A stretch of 34,335 bases of DNA, from positions 1 to 34,335 of the forward strand of contig CAXKVV010000915.1 in the NCBI GenBank assembly GCA_964058805.1, given 5' to 3'. Shown here one piece after another: positions 12,207 to 22,920 of this stretch. Each line of letters begins with the position of its first letter. Position 1 is the stretch's first letter. This DNA comes from Schoenoplectus triqueter. Taxonomy: Eukaryota; Streptophyta; Magnoliopsida; Poales; Cyperaceae. The notes beneath the pieces are model-generated. The model was not told the DNA's origin. It did no database searches and saw nothing but the letters and a program-made list of their open reading frames with translations. Both the position numbers and the translations under genes were made by a program.

Positions 12207-13440
12207 ATTCAAATCAATTCTCACAAAAATATAGAAATTAAAGTAAAGAGAGAAGATAAATTAATATAAAAAAAGAAGACACACGATGTAATAAAATTTA
12301 ACCTAAAATGCCTATGTTTTTGGAACCTCAGTCACTACACAATTGAGTTGACCCAAAATATTACCATCAGTATTTTACAAAAAATATAGAACTCATTCTC
12401 TTACACAATAAATTAGTTATCAAACCTAACAATTAATGGAGAAAAATTAAGTTGATTTTAAGACAAAAATTCTGGTATTAAGTTCTTTCATTTTTTATGG
12501 CTATTTCTCACTTTCAATATGACTATAAGCTCTTAGAATATCAATATTTTGCTAGTAGGAACAAGTGTATTGGGTCCAAAAGAGTAACACTTTTAAATAC
12601 ATCTTTTTTGTGCTGATTAAGAATCATTATTCAGCTTGAGCTGTTGCAATGACTTAGAAAAAAAATAGTTGTTGAATATAACTTAGTCAATAACTTTGGA
12701 TCTTTAGTTGAAGTATTTTGAGTTATTTTTATGCCTCATGAGCCCTTACAACATCTTTTCAATCGCTACACAATATTGCGCTGTGATATTTTATAAACAA
12801 AATGACTTTCTCAATTTCTGACTGATTGCCCTAAGATGGTTGTATTAAAAGATCAAAATAATACAAGAATGTAAATAACCTAAGATAGAAATGTATAAAT
12901 CGATTTGGAACTTAATGTTCAAGTGTAATGTCAGCGGAATATAATTTAATTCGATTAAATTCTCACAAGAATACAGCAATCAAAGAAATATGAGAAAAGA
13001 AAAGAAAAGATAAAACAAGAACACAAGATGTAACAGAGTTCGGCTTAAAAATGTCTACGTCTCTGGGACTCTCAACCTCCAACAATTGAGGTTGAGCCGA
13101 AACACTAAAAATAGTTTTACACTTGTAGAACTTGGTCCCTTACACAAAATGGGCTGTCAAACCAATCAGTAACTAGAGTGACAACACACTAAAAAATGTG
13201 AGCACTACAACTCATAAAAAATATTTACAAGGAGATCACAAATGATTAAGTTGAGAGAATAAAGAGAAAACTAGATTGAGTTTAAATAAAAATTTGACTA
13301 ATTTAGTGTTTCAATCTTTTGAATTGTCTCTTTCACTTTATATATGGCTAGTAAGCTCTCTGGAGTAATGATTTTGCTAGATAGATCTTGTACATACAAA
13401 TCAGCGAGAGAGATGATCGTTTTAAAATAGATCTCTTGAA
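12207..13440. repeat. Two diverged direct copies of an unclassified repeat
   Basis: Copy 1 (about 12207-12660) and copy 2 (about 12946-13440) share the same ordered blocks: ATTCTCACAA-AATA, ACACAAGATGTAA, TGCCTATGT/TGTCTACGT, ACAATTGAG, CTTACACAA, TCAAACC, ATGGCTA/ATGACTA, TTTTGCTAG. In copy 2, CTCAACCTC (13071-13079) pairs perfectly with GAGGTTGAG (13088-13096). An outer pair, TTCGGCT (13039-13045) with AGCCGAA (13095-13101), encloses it. The corresponding bases in copy 1 differ but partly keep the pairing (CTCA with TGAG). No protein domain is visible. The offset is about 740 bp. Probably transposon-derived; class unknown. Confidence 0.6.
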
Positions 13441-13470
13441 TAAATGAAGAAACTATTTTTCGACCTGAAT

Positions 13471-13710
13471 CGTTATAACGGTTTGAGAATCGTTATAACA
13501 ACTTAGAAAGAATAGTCGTTGGATCAATTGAGCTGAAACGTTATAACAATTCACTGAATCGTTATACGTTTCATAAACCATTGCAACAATTACTGAATCA
13601 TTACATAACGATAAACTCTGGTTTCTATGAGTATTTTTCTGCCTTAGAATTTTTTTTAGTATTGAGGTAAACCGCTATAACGATTACTGAACCGTTATAA
13701 CGATTCACTA
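13471..13710. repeat. Palindromic CGTTATAACG motif cluster
   Basis: CGTTATAACG is its own reverse complement. Full or near copies occur at 13471-13480, 13491-13500, about 13539-13548, 13560-13568, 13673-13683 and 13693-13702. Flanks such as GAAT/GATT or AAAC/GTTT often extend the symmetry. The same motif recurs at 32395-32664, linking these two distant loci to one repeat family. Confidence 0.7.
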
Positions 13711-13733
13711 GGCAGAAGTATTTTTCTCTGTTG

Positions 13734-14262
13734 TTTAAGCTCAATTTATCTTGACCAATTTAACCCAGTTTGAGTCTAACTAAACCTAAGCCTAATGCAG
13801 TCTTGATTAAACTCTTATATCCCATCATTAGTCTTGGTTCTTGTGCATTAATTTATTTATATGTTAATCTCTGCACAAAACTCAAACAAGATAAATTATA
13901 AAATTCAAGATTATTTTGTAAATCGACAGATCAAAGAAGATGTTTAGTGTAACATCGACAAAGGCAATATGAGTCATTATAATGGTCCCGAGTTGTCACA
14001 TAACGACTTAGTCTATTTTTTATTTATTTTTCTTACAGTTTAAACTCAACTTTACTCAACCAATTCAACTAAGTTTGAACTTAACTAAATCTAAACCTAA
14101 CGATGTCCTCATTTAGCTCTTGTATCCAATCCTTAGATTTGATCTTTTGTGTAATGATACATGTTGCATTTTAATCCCTACACAATGTTCACATGAGATA
14201 ATTTATAAAATTCAATTGTTATTTTGTAAATCGACGAACAAAAAAAATTGTTTAGTATAACA
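13734..14262. repeat. Direct repeat pair, about 223 bp each
   Basis: The units 13734-13956 and 14039-14262 run in parallel: TTTAARCTCAA, AACTAAATCTAARCCTAA, TCTTRTATCC, CTGCACAA/CTACACAA, ATTTTGTAAATCGAC, TTGTTTAGT/ATGTTTAGT-TAACA. Their spacing is about 305 bp. They follow directly on the palindromic cluster and probably belong to the same larger element. Confidence 0.65.
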
Positions 14263-15974
14263 AATCTCATTTGTGTGATATTTTGAAAAGTTATAAGTTT
14301 TTAACATTATTTATAAATTTGAACAGTACTATATTTTGAATAGTTGCATATTACATATTTGAAAATAACAAAATGTAACAGTTTAACCTAAAAATTTAAC
14401 AATTAAGAGGTGTTCAAAATTTAAAATTTTATCAATTTAGTTTTTTCTGTTTATTTTTTTGATCTTGTAGATACTATTAATTTAAATAAAATTTGTGTAC
14501 ATTTTATTTAAATTATGAATATAGAATTTTCTAAATTATGAAAATGGAATACTAAGTGAGTGAGGTGAATTATAATAGAAGAGAAGGAAAGAAAAAAAAT
14601 AAAGTTAACGAAGCTATTTTGTTGAAAAAAAAATAAATATAAACACTTATCTGTTTTAACTTGAAAGCAAGGATAATTCATAAAATCTCCTATGCTCCAA
14701 TGGCGGACGTAGACATAAACAAGTCTAAACCAGTATTAAACCTAATTGTAAAAAAATTCTATAATCTTTTGATGTTTAACTATAATTTTAAGTTTTTAAC
14801 GAATATAGTATGATTATTTTGAAAGGACTTAAGCTTAATAGTTAATTCCATCATTATATCTCTATCTCTATTGTTACTACTCTTTATTAAGCATGTAAAT
14901 GTTTTGATCTTACAATAATTCAGATTTTTTGTTGAATTTTTAGAGCTAACATCAGTAATCGGATTGAATTATTCGTGAAATAATGTTAGTATCTCTATGA
15001 CCGTTTGTGTTGAAGTTATAATTTTCTCTCAATTTTGATTGTTATACGAAATACTATATAATTTAGGAGTAAAATTGTTCTACTTCATTTTTCTCTTTTT
15101 AAATTGTTATCAATTATGAATTTCATTTTTTTAACTTTTGAATGTCAATTTTTCTCACAATTATGCATTCATAATTAAATTTTACATTAATTACTAAATT
15201 ATTTTTATTTTTATTTTTTTTCATATAAAAATAAAAATATTTATATTTAAAGAAAATATATCTTAACAACGCACGGAAAAATACTATCAAATATTCTCTC
15301 ATTTAACTCTTCGCCAACTTTCTTTGACATGCTGTACAGCTGTAGGCTGTAGCCGCCGCTACCCCGCTCCCTCTTCGAACCGCTAAGTTCAATTAATCTG
15401 AGCCGTTCAAAATACTCACCGCAGATTTTGATGCTGCCTTAATATTATAGCAATTATAAAAAAATTTGCCCACTGTACTCGTGGCTGCTCTTCAGGACGT
15501 GAACCCTAAGAAATCTAATCTTTATTTTACGAAAATTGACTGAATTTTATCCATTTTCCTTTTTTTTTACAACAGAACAATATCTGAGACGTTAGAAGAT
15601 CCAAACCCGTTACCCAGTTTCTCATGGTCATGGAAAGCTACAAGCACGTGAGCGGGAATCTCGAGGCCCATGAGCGTCGAAATATGCACCAGCGAGCGAC
15701 CAAACGGCCCAAATCCGCAGTAGCCGCACTCTCTCTAACACAACGCTCAAATCTGGAAATCGTATGTTATAATTTCAATTTTACCCCTTCTCATTTTCTC
15801 CTAGTCGGTTTTCAAATAGTTCCAGTACAGGGGTAAAACTGTCATAATAGCAAGAGCAGTTGCGTTAAGAACACCCTTCTCCCCTGAAAGCGAAGCATAA
15901 GGAAAGAACCAAACAATAACTCCACACTGCCACGAAACAGAGACGAGTAATAAACGGAGAAGAGAGAGAGAGAG
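14263..15974 (+). promoter_or_regulatory. Upstream region of the TRM-type gene
   Basis: AT-rich to about 15300, then clearly less AT-rich up to the start codon, as expected for a promoter plus 5' untranslated region. A G-box core CACGTG is at 15645-15650, about 325 bp upstream of the ATG. A purine (GA)n tract runs straight into the start codon (about 15958-15974), a frequent feature of plant leaders. No convincing TATA box could be placed. Open frames here on both strands appear to be chance. Confidence 0.4.
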
Positions 15975-18302
15975 ATGACCTTCGATGAACCGAGCCTGGA
16001 GAGACAAATGGGTTGCATGACTGGTTTCTTCCACCTCTTCGACCGCAACTACATTCCTTCCAAGCGCTACGTGTCTCCCAAAAGCCTCCACCTAGCATCC
16101 TCCGTAACTCTCAATTCCCTTCACAGTCCTCACTTGTACATCAAAAGTTTGAATATTGATACTTTTTACCTTTTCTATCATACTAAAAGTTAAAATTTGA
16201 TTTTCAGGATACGGAGTCTATATCGCCTTCTGAAAAATCCGATGCTTCCTCTGAAAAAAGTCCCACTGTAACCACTTCACGGAAAGAGATGCCATGGAAG
16301 CATCTAGAAGCTTCCAGGCTTTCCCTTGACAGCCGTGCTGTGACCGACGCCAAAGGAAAGCTCCAACGAAGGTCCCCTGGTGCTGTTGCACGCTTAATGG
16401 GTCTAGATGCATTGCCTGTCCCTGATCAGGATGCAAACCCGAAACCTTCTATGCTCCGAAGGTCCGTGTCTGAGTCCCGGGTCCGCAATGATCCTTCCTT
16501 TTACCAGTTTGTAGATGCCACTGCTTTTGAGAAGGCGCCATTCAGAGAGAACTCGAGAAAACAGAGGAACAATTCTATTATACAACGCAAGAGCTTTGAG
16601 CTATTTCCACCTGAAGCACCGAAACGCGTCGGTGTGCAACCGGTACCACTTTCTTTATATTGCGAGATTGAGAGGAGGCTGAGAGTAAGGGGGATCGAAG
16701 AACCAGCGAAGGATTTAGGGACGCTGAAGCACGTGCTTGAAGCGGTTCAACTGAGAGGTCTTCTTCACTCTAAGCCATCGGCTGGAACTCTCGAAATCAT
16801 TGACGGGTATCATCGCTCCTCCCCCCTTTCTCCTCCGGTGCTAATGAAGCCCGCCTCTAAACCTTCACGAGCTCCGAGGAGAGATCCGAGCTCTGAAAAG
16901 CGGGCCCCGCAAGCAGTGAGATGTACTGACAGGAGTCGTAGAATGGTGAAGAGAGAGGTAAGAACGGAAAGAAAAATATCACCCGTTGGATCTCCCGTGG
17001 GAAGTCCAAGAAAGGTGGTATCGGGTCCAGGTACCGTACGATCGGGTGTTAATAATAATCGGAGAAGAGATGCTGGGAATGTGGTACAGCGTGGGGTGTG
17101 TACTGGTATCGATACTGGTACTGGATCTGACAAGCGTATCAGGAATCCAGCGCATCACGGTTGGGAGGCTAGTATTTTAATCTTTTTCTCCATTTGACAA
17201 TATAGTCAATTTGTCAAATTTAAATTAGTTATTATGCTACCTAGATGCCGGATGGTTGCATTTTGTTGATCAAAACACAATTGTTTTTGTCAAATGGCAA
17301 GAATGGTCGTAAGTGAAATGATGAATATTTATTGCAAATGACGTAAATATAGGTACATCCAGTGCTTGTATTAAATTACTAATCAATGAATTCGTTGAAC
17401 TTGAAACAGGAGGATAGAACTGGACGGAATTTACTGGAGAGATGCGACCACTTACTGTACAGCATCGCTGCTATAACGGCCGCTGATCAGTCCTCAAGCG
17501 AAGATCTACAGCCGAGTCCTGTATCCGTACTGGACTCTGTTTTTCATGCCGACGAATGCTCTCCCTCTCCTAAAATTAAACGGAGCCTCCATTTCCAAGG
17601 TCAGACGCAGATTTAATATGAAATTAAATTACAAACCCGACTCCAACCTGCTACAAACTGTCATCACATGCTAGTATTCCAAGGAACATTTACTGAATGC
17701 TTAAATCTCATATTAAATTATAATTTGCAGATCAACCGTTTGACTGGGCCCATGAGCGGTCAAATGACGAAACATGTGCTGCAGGATCTGAGTGTTGCGA
17801 TCCAGATTACATGTTTGTATCTGAGATAATGCGATACCCAGATCGGTGCTGTGAGTCATCCAAACTATTTGCATCGCTTGAGAAGCACCACAAATTTGGT
17901 GGTACTGGCGCCACTTTGCACCCTCGTCGCCTCTTGTATGACTTAGTCTTGGAGATACTCAACCGGCACCGCCACATATCATCATGGGAAGCATTTAAAT
18001 GTGCCAGATCAGCTTCTTCCGCACGATTGGTACAAATGCCAGATGCAGGAAATGTTTGGCAACAGATTCAGCAAATGAGAGAGCCCATAATCTCAAATGA
18101 ACTCGGGGATGTTACATCTAGTGCCATTTCTAAAGATATGGGTGCAGATCATACATGGTCCCACCAGTCAGTCGAATTATCAGACGCCGTGCTTCAGATC
18201 GAACGGATGATATTCAGGGATCTCATTGCTGACTCAATACAGGAGCTTGCTGATGTGGCCTCTCTATCCTTTCACCTCTCTCGGAGGAAGCTGATTTTCT
18301 AG
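15975..18302 (+). CDS. TRM/LONGIFOLIA-type protein with VARLMGL, DUF3741 and DUF4378 modules
   Basis: Four exons: 15975-16103, 16208 to about 17167, 17410-17599 and 17731-18302, giving about 616 residues. Exon 1 encodes ERQMGCMTGFFHLFDRNYIPSKR, matching the N-terminal block of this plant family. Exon 2 carries RLSLDSRA and then RSPGAVARLMGLDALP (about residues 98-113, the VARLMGL motif). A DUF3741-type stretch, IERRLRVRGIEEP...LKHVLEAVQLRGLL, lies at about 197-229, followed by a basic Ser/Pro-rich linker with SPVGSPVGSPRK. Exon 3 has GRNLLERCDHLLYSIA and QPSPVSVLDS. Exon 4 is the DUF4378 region from YMFVSEIM through VLQIERMIFRDL to the terminus LSRRKLIF. Known relatives are TON1-recruiting/LONGIFOLIA proteins that act on microtubule organisation and cell elongation; transfer of that role is inference. 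Introns 1 and 3 are GT-AG with phases 0 and 1. The exon 2 donor is uncertain. Confidence 0.88.
16104..16207 (+). other. Intron 1 of the TRM-type gene
   Basis: The donor TCC|GTAACT follows codon 43 and the acceptor TTTTCAG|GATACG restarts the frame at residue 44 (phase 0). The 104-nt length is typical of plant introns. The joined peptide reads LHLASS|DTESISPSEKSD. Confidence 0.85.
17168..17409 (+). other. Intron 2 of the TRM-type gene, possible GC-AG intron
   Basis: The acceptor GAAACAG|GAGGATAGA before EDRTGRNLLERCD is clear and demands phase 0. No GT in phase 0 exists after 17096, yet the frame stays open and the base composition stays exon-like to about 17167. There GAG|GCTAGT resembles a GC donor. 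The phase-1 candidate CACG|GTTGGG (17160) would create an immediate stop. Other phase-0 GT donors are GAG|GTAAGA at 16958 (best consensus), AAG|GTGGTA at 17015, AAT|GTGGTA at 17081 and GGG|GTGTGT at 17096. They would shorten the protein by 24 to 70 residues. Confidence 0.45.
17600..17730 (+). other. Intron 3 of the TRM-type gene
   Basis: The donor CCAAG|GTCAGA and acceptor AATTTGCAG|ATCAACC are joined in phase 1, giving SLHFQ|D|QPFDWAHERS. The intron is 131 nt and AT-rich relative to the exons. The conserved PSP-KIKRSLHFQ block ends exactly at the donor, as in the family. Confidence 0.85.
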
Positions 18303-19440
18303 TTTGTACTTTTGTAAAAAGAATAATTATTTTGTATGAATTTATGAATGATATGAAATTACTTTTTAATTGAGTGTGGGCCCAGGACAGAGTGGGCTGT
18401 GTGCGCGGTTGAGCCCACAAAGTCTGTAATCAGTTATTCAGTAATCAGTATATGCCAGAGAGAGGGAGAGCTTGTCTGTCTCTACTGCTGATCTGATAAA
18501 CTGGCAAAATCAAATTTGAGTTGCTGTAGAGTGGAGCCCAGGTTTCAGGATGGCGTGCAATTGAAAGGATAGAGGGGTGCAAAGGCCCATGCTGGTTGCT
18601 TGGAAGGTAGCCCAATTAGGGCAGGTTGTGGACACCCCATTTCTCGTGTAAATGCGTTACATAAACATGAGTTTTGTCAAGGCTCACTCGAGTTGGGACA
18701 AATAAAGGCTATTGGGCTAGAACAGATTAGGTCGGTCCCACGTATCAGTTGAAGTGGGGTATGGTGGGGTTCGTTGTATACTCCGAATTAAATTGGAGTT
18801 TGATTTTGGTATTTATTAGAAGGAATATGATTCCAAGAAAACCGGTGGTAATTCCATGTGTGGGAAATGGGAAGTGGATTTGGTGATGGTTGCTTGACTT
18901 GCCTTCTAGCTTTCACACTCAATTGTTTTCTTTTATTTGATTAAGACTTATTTTTAGCTTTCACATGTCTTTGGGTTTTTCAGAATGTGCCTTCTCTGTA
19001 TATGCAACATTTATTTTTCATTAAATGTAGACAACTAATAGCCAACACTAACAGAACAGATGCCAGTAAGAAATTTCATGTTCGCATTCACACCAGAAAC
19101 CTAGCAACTGCTGAGCACATTTATCATCATTGAAATTTTGAATAAAAAATCAGTTAGAGAATGTACAAATGTACCTACGAACTATAGTGAAATAAAAAAA
19201 ATGTGAGCGTTACTTTATCTTAATTCTTCCAAATTATGGTTATGAAATAGCTTTTTGAACAAATAGAAGTTTGGTTATTACTGTTTTGTAGTTACAAATT
19301 CACCATTTAAAGAAATATGCGCGCTTGAAAAGAAATTAATATAAAATACATTAAAAGTTAGAAGAGTTGTAATTGCATCTCTCTTTTCTGCATTGAATGT
19401 TAGTATAAATATTTTTCAAATATACATGCCTCAAAATTTA
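18303..19440 (+). other. 3' flank of the TRM-type gene, no second gene seen
   Basis: AT-rich sequence right after the stop (AATAATTATT, AATGATATG) probably holds the poly-A region, though no canonical AATAAA is in the expected place. About 18370-18800 is less AT-rich and may still be transcribed, but has no long open frame. The rest shows nothing recognisable. Confidence 0.4.
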
Positions 19441-19512
19441 TCTATCTACTACAACAACAATAACAACATAATTTTCAATCTCAAATAAATTGAGGTAGGT
19501 TATGAATGAAAC
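19441..19512 (+). repeat. Possible 3' tail of an RTE-type LINE or SINE
   Basis: CTACTACAACAACAATAACAACA is followed by CTCAAATAAATTGAGGTAGGTTATGAAT. It resembles the common plant retroposon tail in which CAACAACAAC is followed by a TCCCAACAAGTTGGGGTCGGCTA-like hairpin. Here the hairpin is CTCAAATAAATTGAG. The resemblance is from memory; no upstream coding part is visible. Confidence 0.35.
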
Positions 19513-19699
19513 TCAATCCAAAATCATAAAGAACAAAGTTCTCAAATATAAAAAATCAGTAATAATAATAATGATGATGAGAATACTAAAATAACGATGA
19601 TGATTAAATGTAAAATAGGGATGCACATGTAATTTCTGTAAAAAATATTCTACCCTTAACAATTCCTTTTATTTTAAAAGACCAATCAATTAGCAATCT

Positions 19700-20640
19700 T
19701 AATTTTTAATCAGAGAGAATAGGCCTTAACTAGCTCACATCCTATTGGAGCCCAAGCGCAAGATAACTGGCCTTAATTAGCTTACATCATGTTGGACGCA
19801 AGTGCAAAATACAATTCACCTTCACGCATCTCCAGCCCAATAATCGATCTAATACAATTCAGCAGGATCTCACCTCGTCTATTTTCCTCCAGCTTGGTCA
19901 CAACTCACAAGCAATTAGCGGTGGTGCCACACCGCCTTGCGGTGGAGCTCCTGGAGTTTCTCTTTGTCGGAAAAGAGGCTTAGATGAGGGATGCGATTAA
20001 TAGGGATCTGGAACTAGCATTTTACTCAGAATTTGACATTGTAAGTAGCCTTTTGCCGATTCATTACGAATAGGAGTGATTCTTTGAATGCATACGGCTA
20101 CTAATTTTGTTAGTACTCAATCTGTCATTCTTTTATTTTGCCACTTGTTTTTGGAATGCGAATAACAAACTGAAAGTGTTCAATTATTAAATACAATCAC
20201 TAGTAAATGCCATATTGTCATATGTCCACACTGAGATCATAGAACGAACTGTGAAAAAAATTTGGTCAGTGCTTCAATTAAAGGATCAACAATTAATTTC
20301 TGATGGTTGTAATATGCGAAGTTAGTGTACTCTGGGGTAGAGGTGGGTAGTTCCTGCTGTTTATATTCTTTCAAAAGACAAATTCTGACACAATTCTGAG
20401 GTGGTCACTGAATTTAGCCGTTCTTCTGGTTTGTGTGTCAGTTTTGCATTTATTGTTTTTTTTTTTGAGATTTTGCAGGATAGTGCATAAACTAGACGCG
20501 GCGTTGGTGTTATGAGGGTTGATGATGGCTAGGAACATAATTTCTGGAGAGTTTTCCTGTTGTTGTTTGGATCGGTTGGTAGCTAAGGACCTGATCTAGC
20601 TAGTGGTACAGTGCTACCAAACTGATAAAAAAAAGGAAAT
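19700..20640 (+). other. Possible short spliced transcript, coding status unclear
   Basis: The stretch 19740-20040 is less AT-rich than its surroundings and ends in a strong donor, GACATT|GTAAGT (20041). A polypyrimidine tract and TTTTGCAG| precede 20479, where less AT-rich sequence resumes (GATAGTGCATAAACTAGACG). The frame 19789-19983 (64 residues) starts in the first block but stops before the donor and resembles nothing I know. It could be a non-coding RNA, an untranslated exon pair or a decayed gene. Confidence 0.25.
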
Positions 20641-22920
20641 AGTGACGTGGTTGATAATAGCTTGGGAAGGCTGATGCCCTGTCTATTAATCTGGTTATTA
20701 TGGGGACAGGTTTAGAGTGAGTTTTTATCTTTATATTTACGTTATGGTTTTATTTTTCTAATTGAATCAGTGGCCATTATACTGCTTTTTTTTAATAAAA
20801 AAGAAATTTGCTGATTAGATATTTGAAGATATATAATATTTGTCAGCATTCTTTCCTGAATTGTTGATGGCATAGTATACAAGCCTATAGAATTTCATGA
20901 GGTTTTGCTGTTTAAACATCTATAATTTATCTTCATTTTCTTAGCTCTTCTGTTGCATGCAAGTATATAGATAGTTACTTTGTAACTCGAAAGATACTAA
21001 CTGCATTAATTTGCCTAGTTCTTCTGATAACATATAATTGTACTCCCTTTGCACTCCAAATTATATTGGTTTATGGTTTTCTGATTGATAATCTCTTGTC
21101 GAAGTTTATATTCGACAATCAAGTTGTCCCCTTAAATAATTTCTGGTGGCTGCTTAATGTATTGTTGTATAATTAGGCCTATAGAATTGGGCTTCAGGGA
21201 CCTCTTAAATTGGGCTTCATTGATGCAACTATTATTCATCTTGGTCACACTATTAGTATAGGTGACTGCCAATGCATCTTTTACAAATTCTTATATTCCT
21301 TGGCTATCTGTCACACACTGCGTGCCTCGGATGGTGCCGGGTTTTTTTCAGCTTTCTTTTCTTGGCGTGCCTCTCTCTTTTGTATATCTGTTGTCTTTTA
21401 TTTGCCAGTTTTTTCAGCTTCTCTGCCTACTTTTCTACCTCAAAAAATTTCTTTACCTACTTCACTATCTTATAATAATAACTCCAAGAAATTGCCAGTG
21501 TCTTACTTTGTTTTAGTATTTTCTTCGTTTTCGGCTCAAATAGGAGGGAAAAGTATTAAAAGTTAATTGGAAAGGTGAGATAGCTGTACGCTTTTCCAAA
21601 ATTATAATATATACTACTGACTCGGTATCCATCTACTTCAACAACTCAGCAATGGAATTTTAACTCAGCAGCATCTGTTCTTTTCCTTTTGTCTGGCTTC
21701 ATAGAGAAGCAAACCATTGCTCAGTATCCATCTACTTCAACAACTCGGTTTAAATCTTTTAGTCAATTTCCATTTTAAGACCATGTAATCAATCTTTATG
21801 AAAACTCTCAAGGAAGTGTTATAGTTTCTCAGTTCAGGTTCACATTGTAGAATTACAAGCTTTAATTAAGCTCCTAAAACAAGAAAGAATTTTCCACCTG
21901 ACAAGTATGTAGAATGGTGATTAATACATTGATATCAACTTGTCCTAAATCAGTATATATTAGCATAATTTAATGTCTGAAAACAAATCCATGTCGGTCT
22001 ACAGTTTACTAGCATAAATATATATGTTATACTGAGAAATTTTACAGTGATTCAATTTCACTGTGAATATAGTAATTCTGTTTTTGAATCCAGTAGTAAT
22101 GACTAGATTGACATTTGCATTTTTTCACTTTTTTTTTTCAAAATTATTTGAATGGTAATGAATCATACAGTCTATTAATGCATGTCACAGATGTGTTACG
22201 CAATCTCGCAACTGTTTTTATCTCATCTGAACAAAACTGGAGGCAAACTTAGATTGCCTTGGCGCCATTGGATATTTGGATGTTGTTGTATTTTTGTGCT
22301 CTATATCATTCCCTCTTTAAAATGAAACCAATAGTGATAATCAGAGGTGCCATCCAATCCCTATGCTTTTGCACCGTCTGATCCAATTCCTCCTTTTCTA
22401 CCGTTGAACCCGATTACTTAAGAAGAAATTATTGGATCTCTTAGTGTATAAGTTGGCGTCTGCTATGTTTTATAGCACATCAAGCTCCAATAAATAGTTC
22501 CTGATATGCTGAACTAAAATGAAATGCAACATTTCCTTCGTTAGGCTAAAATATAGAGTCAATGAAGAATTTTCCTATCAACCCATTATACTAAACATAT
22601 ACCGTAAGTTCTTTGAAATATATGTAGACAAATTATCAATTCCCAATGTAGGAAAACCAAACTCCTGAAAGGATAGAAGGCAAAAAAGGGTAAAAATGAG
22701 CATTCAGATGTTTAGAAAATGTACTAATACAAATTTCAGAGCTATTCATTTTAGTAAGATAATCTATATATAGTATTTATCTATGTATGCACAACATTTT
22801 TTTAATGAAATATGAGGCTTTTAACAAATTCCTTGACCATGTAAATAGCAAGCTAAAAAAACAAAACAAATGAAAGAATCAAAAGAAAAAACAAAATAAA
22901 TGAACTATCTGACATGAGTC
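20641..22920. other. Intergenic DNA between the two convergent genes
   Basis: No gene is seen. A 23-bp direct repeat, GTATCCATCTACTTCAACAACTC in effect, occurs at 21625-21647 and 21724-21746 with 99-bp spacing. A shorter repeat (GAATTGGGCTTCA / AAATTGGGCTTCA) lies near 21184-21220. Sequence just below 22921 is the 3' untranslated region of the minus-strand ATPase. Overlapping open frames at 21210-21566 are pyrimidine-driven and unsupported. Confidence 0.45.

Noticed and set aside
15801..16098. Minus-strand open frames over exon 1 of the TRM-type gene
   Set aside because: They overlap a well-supported plus-strand exon and its leader, and match no family.
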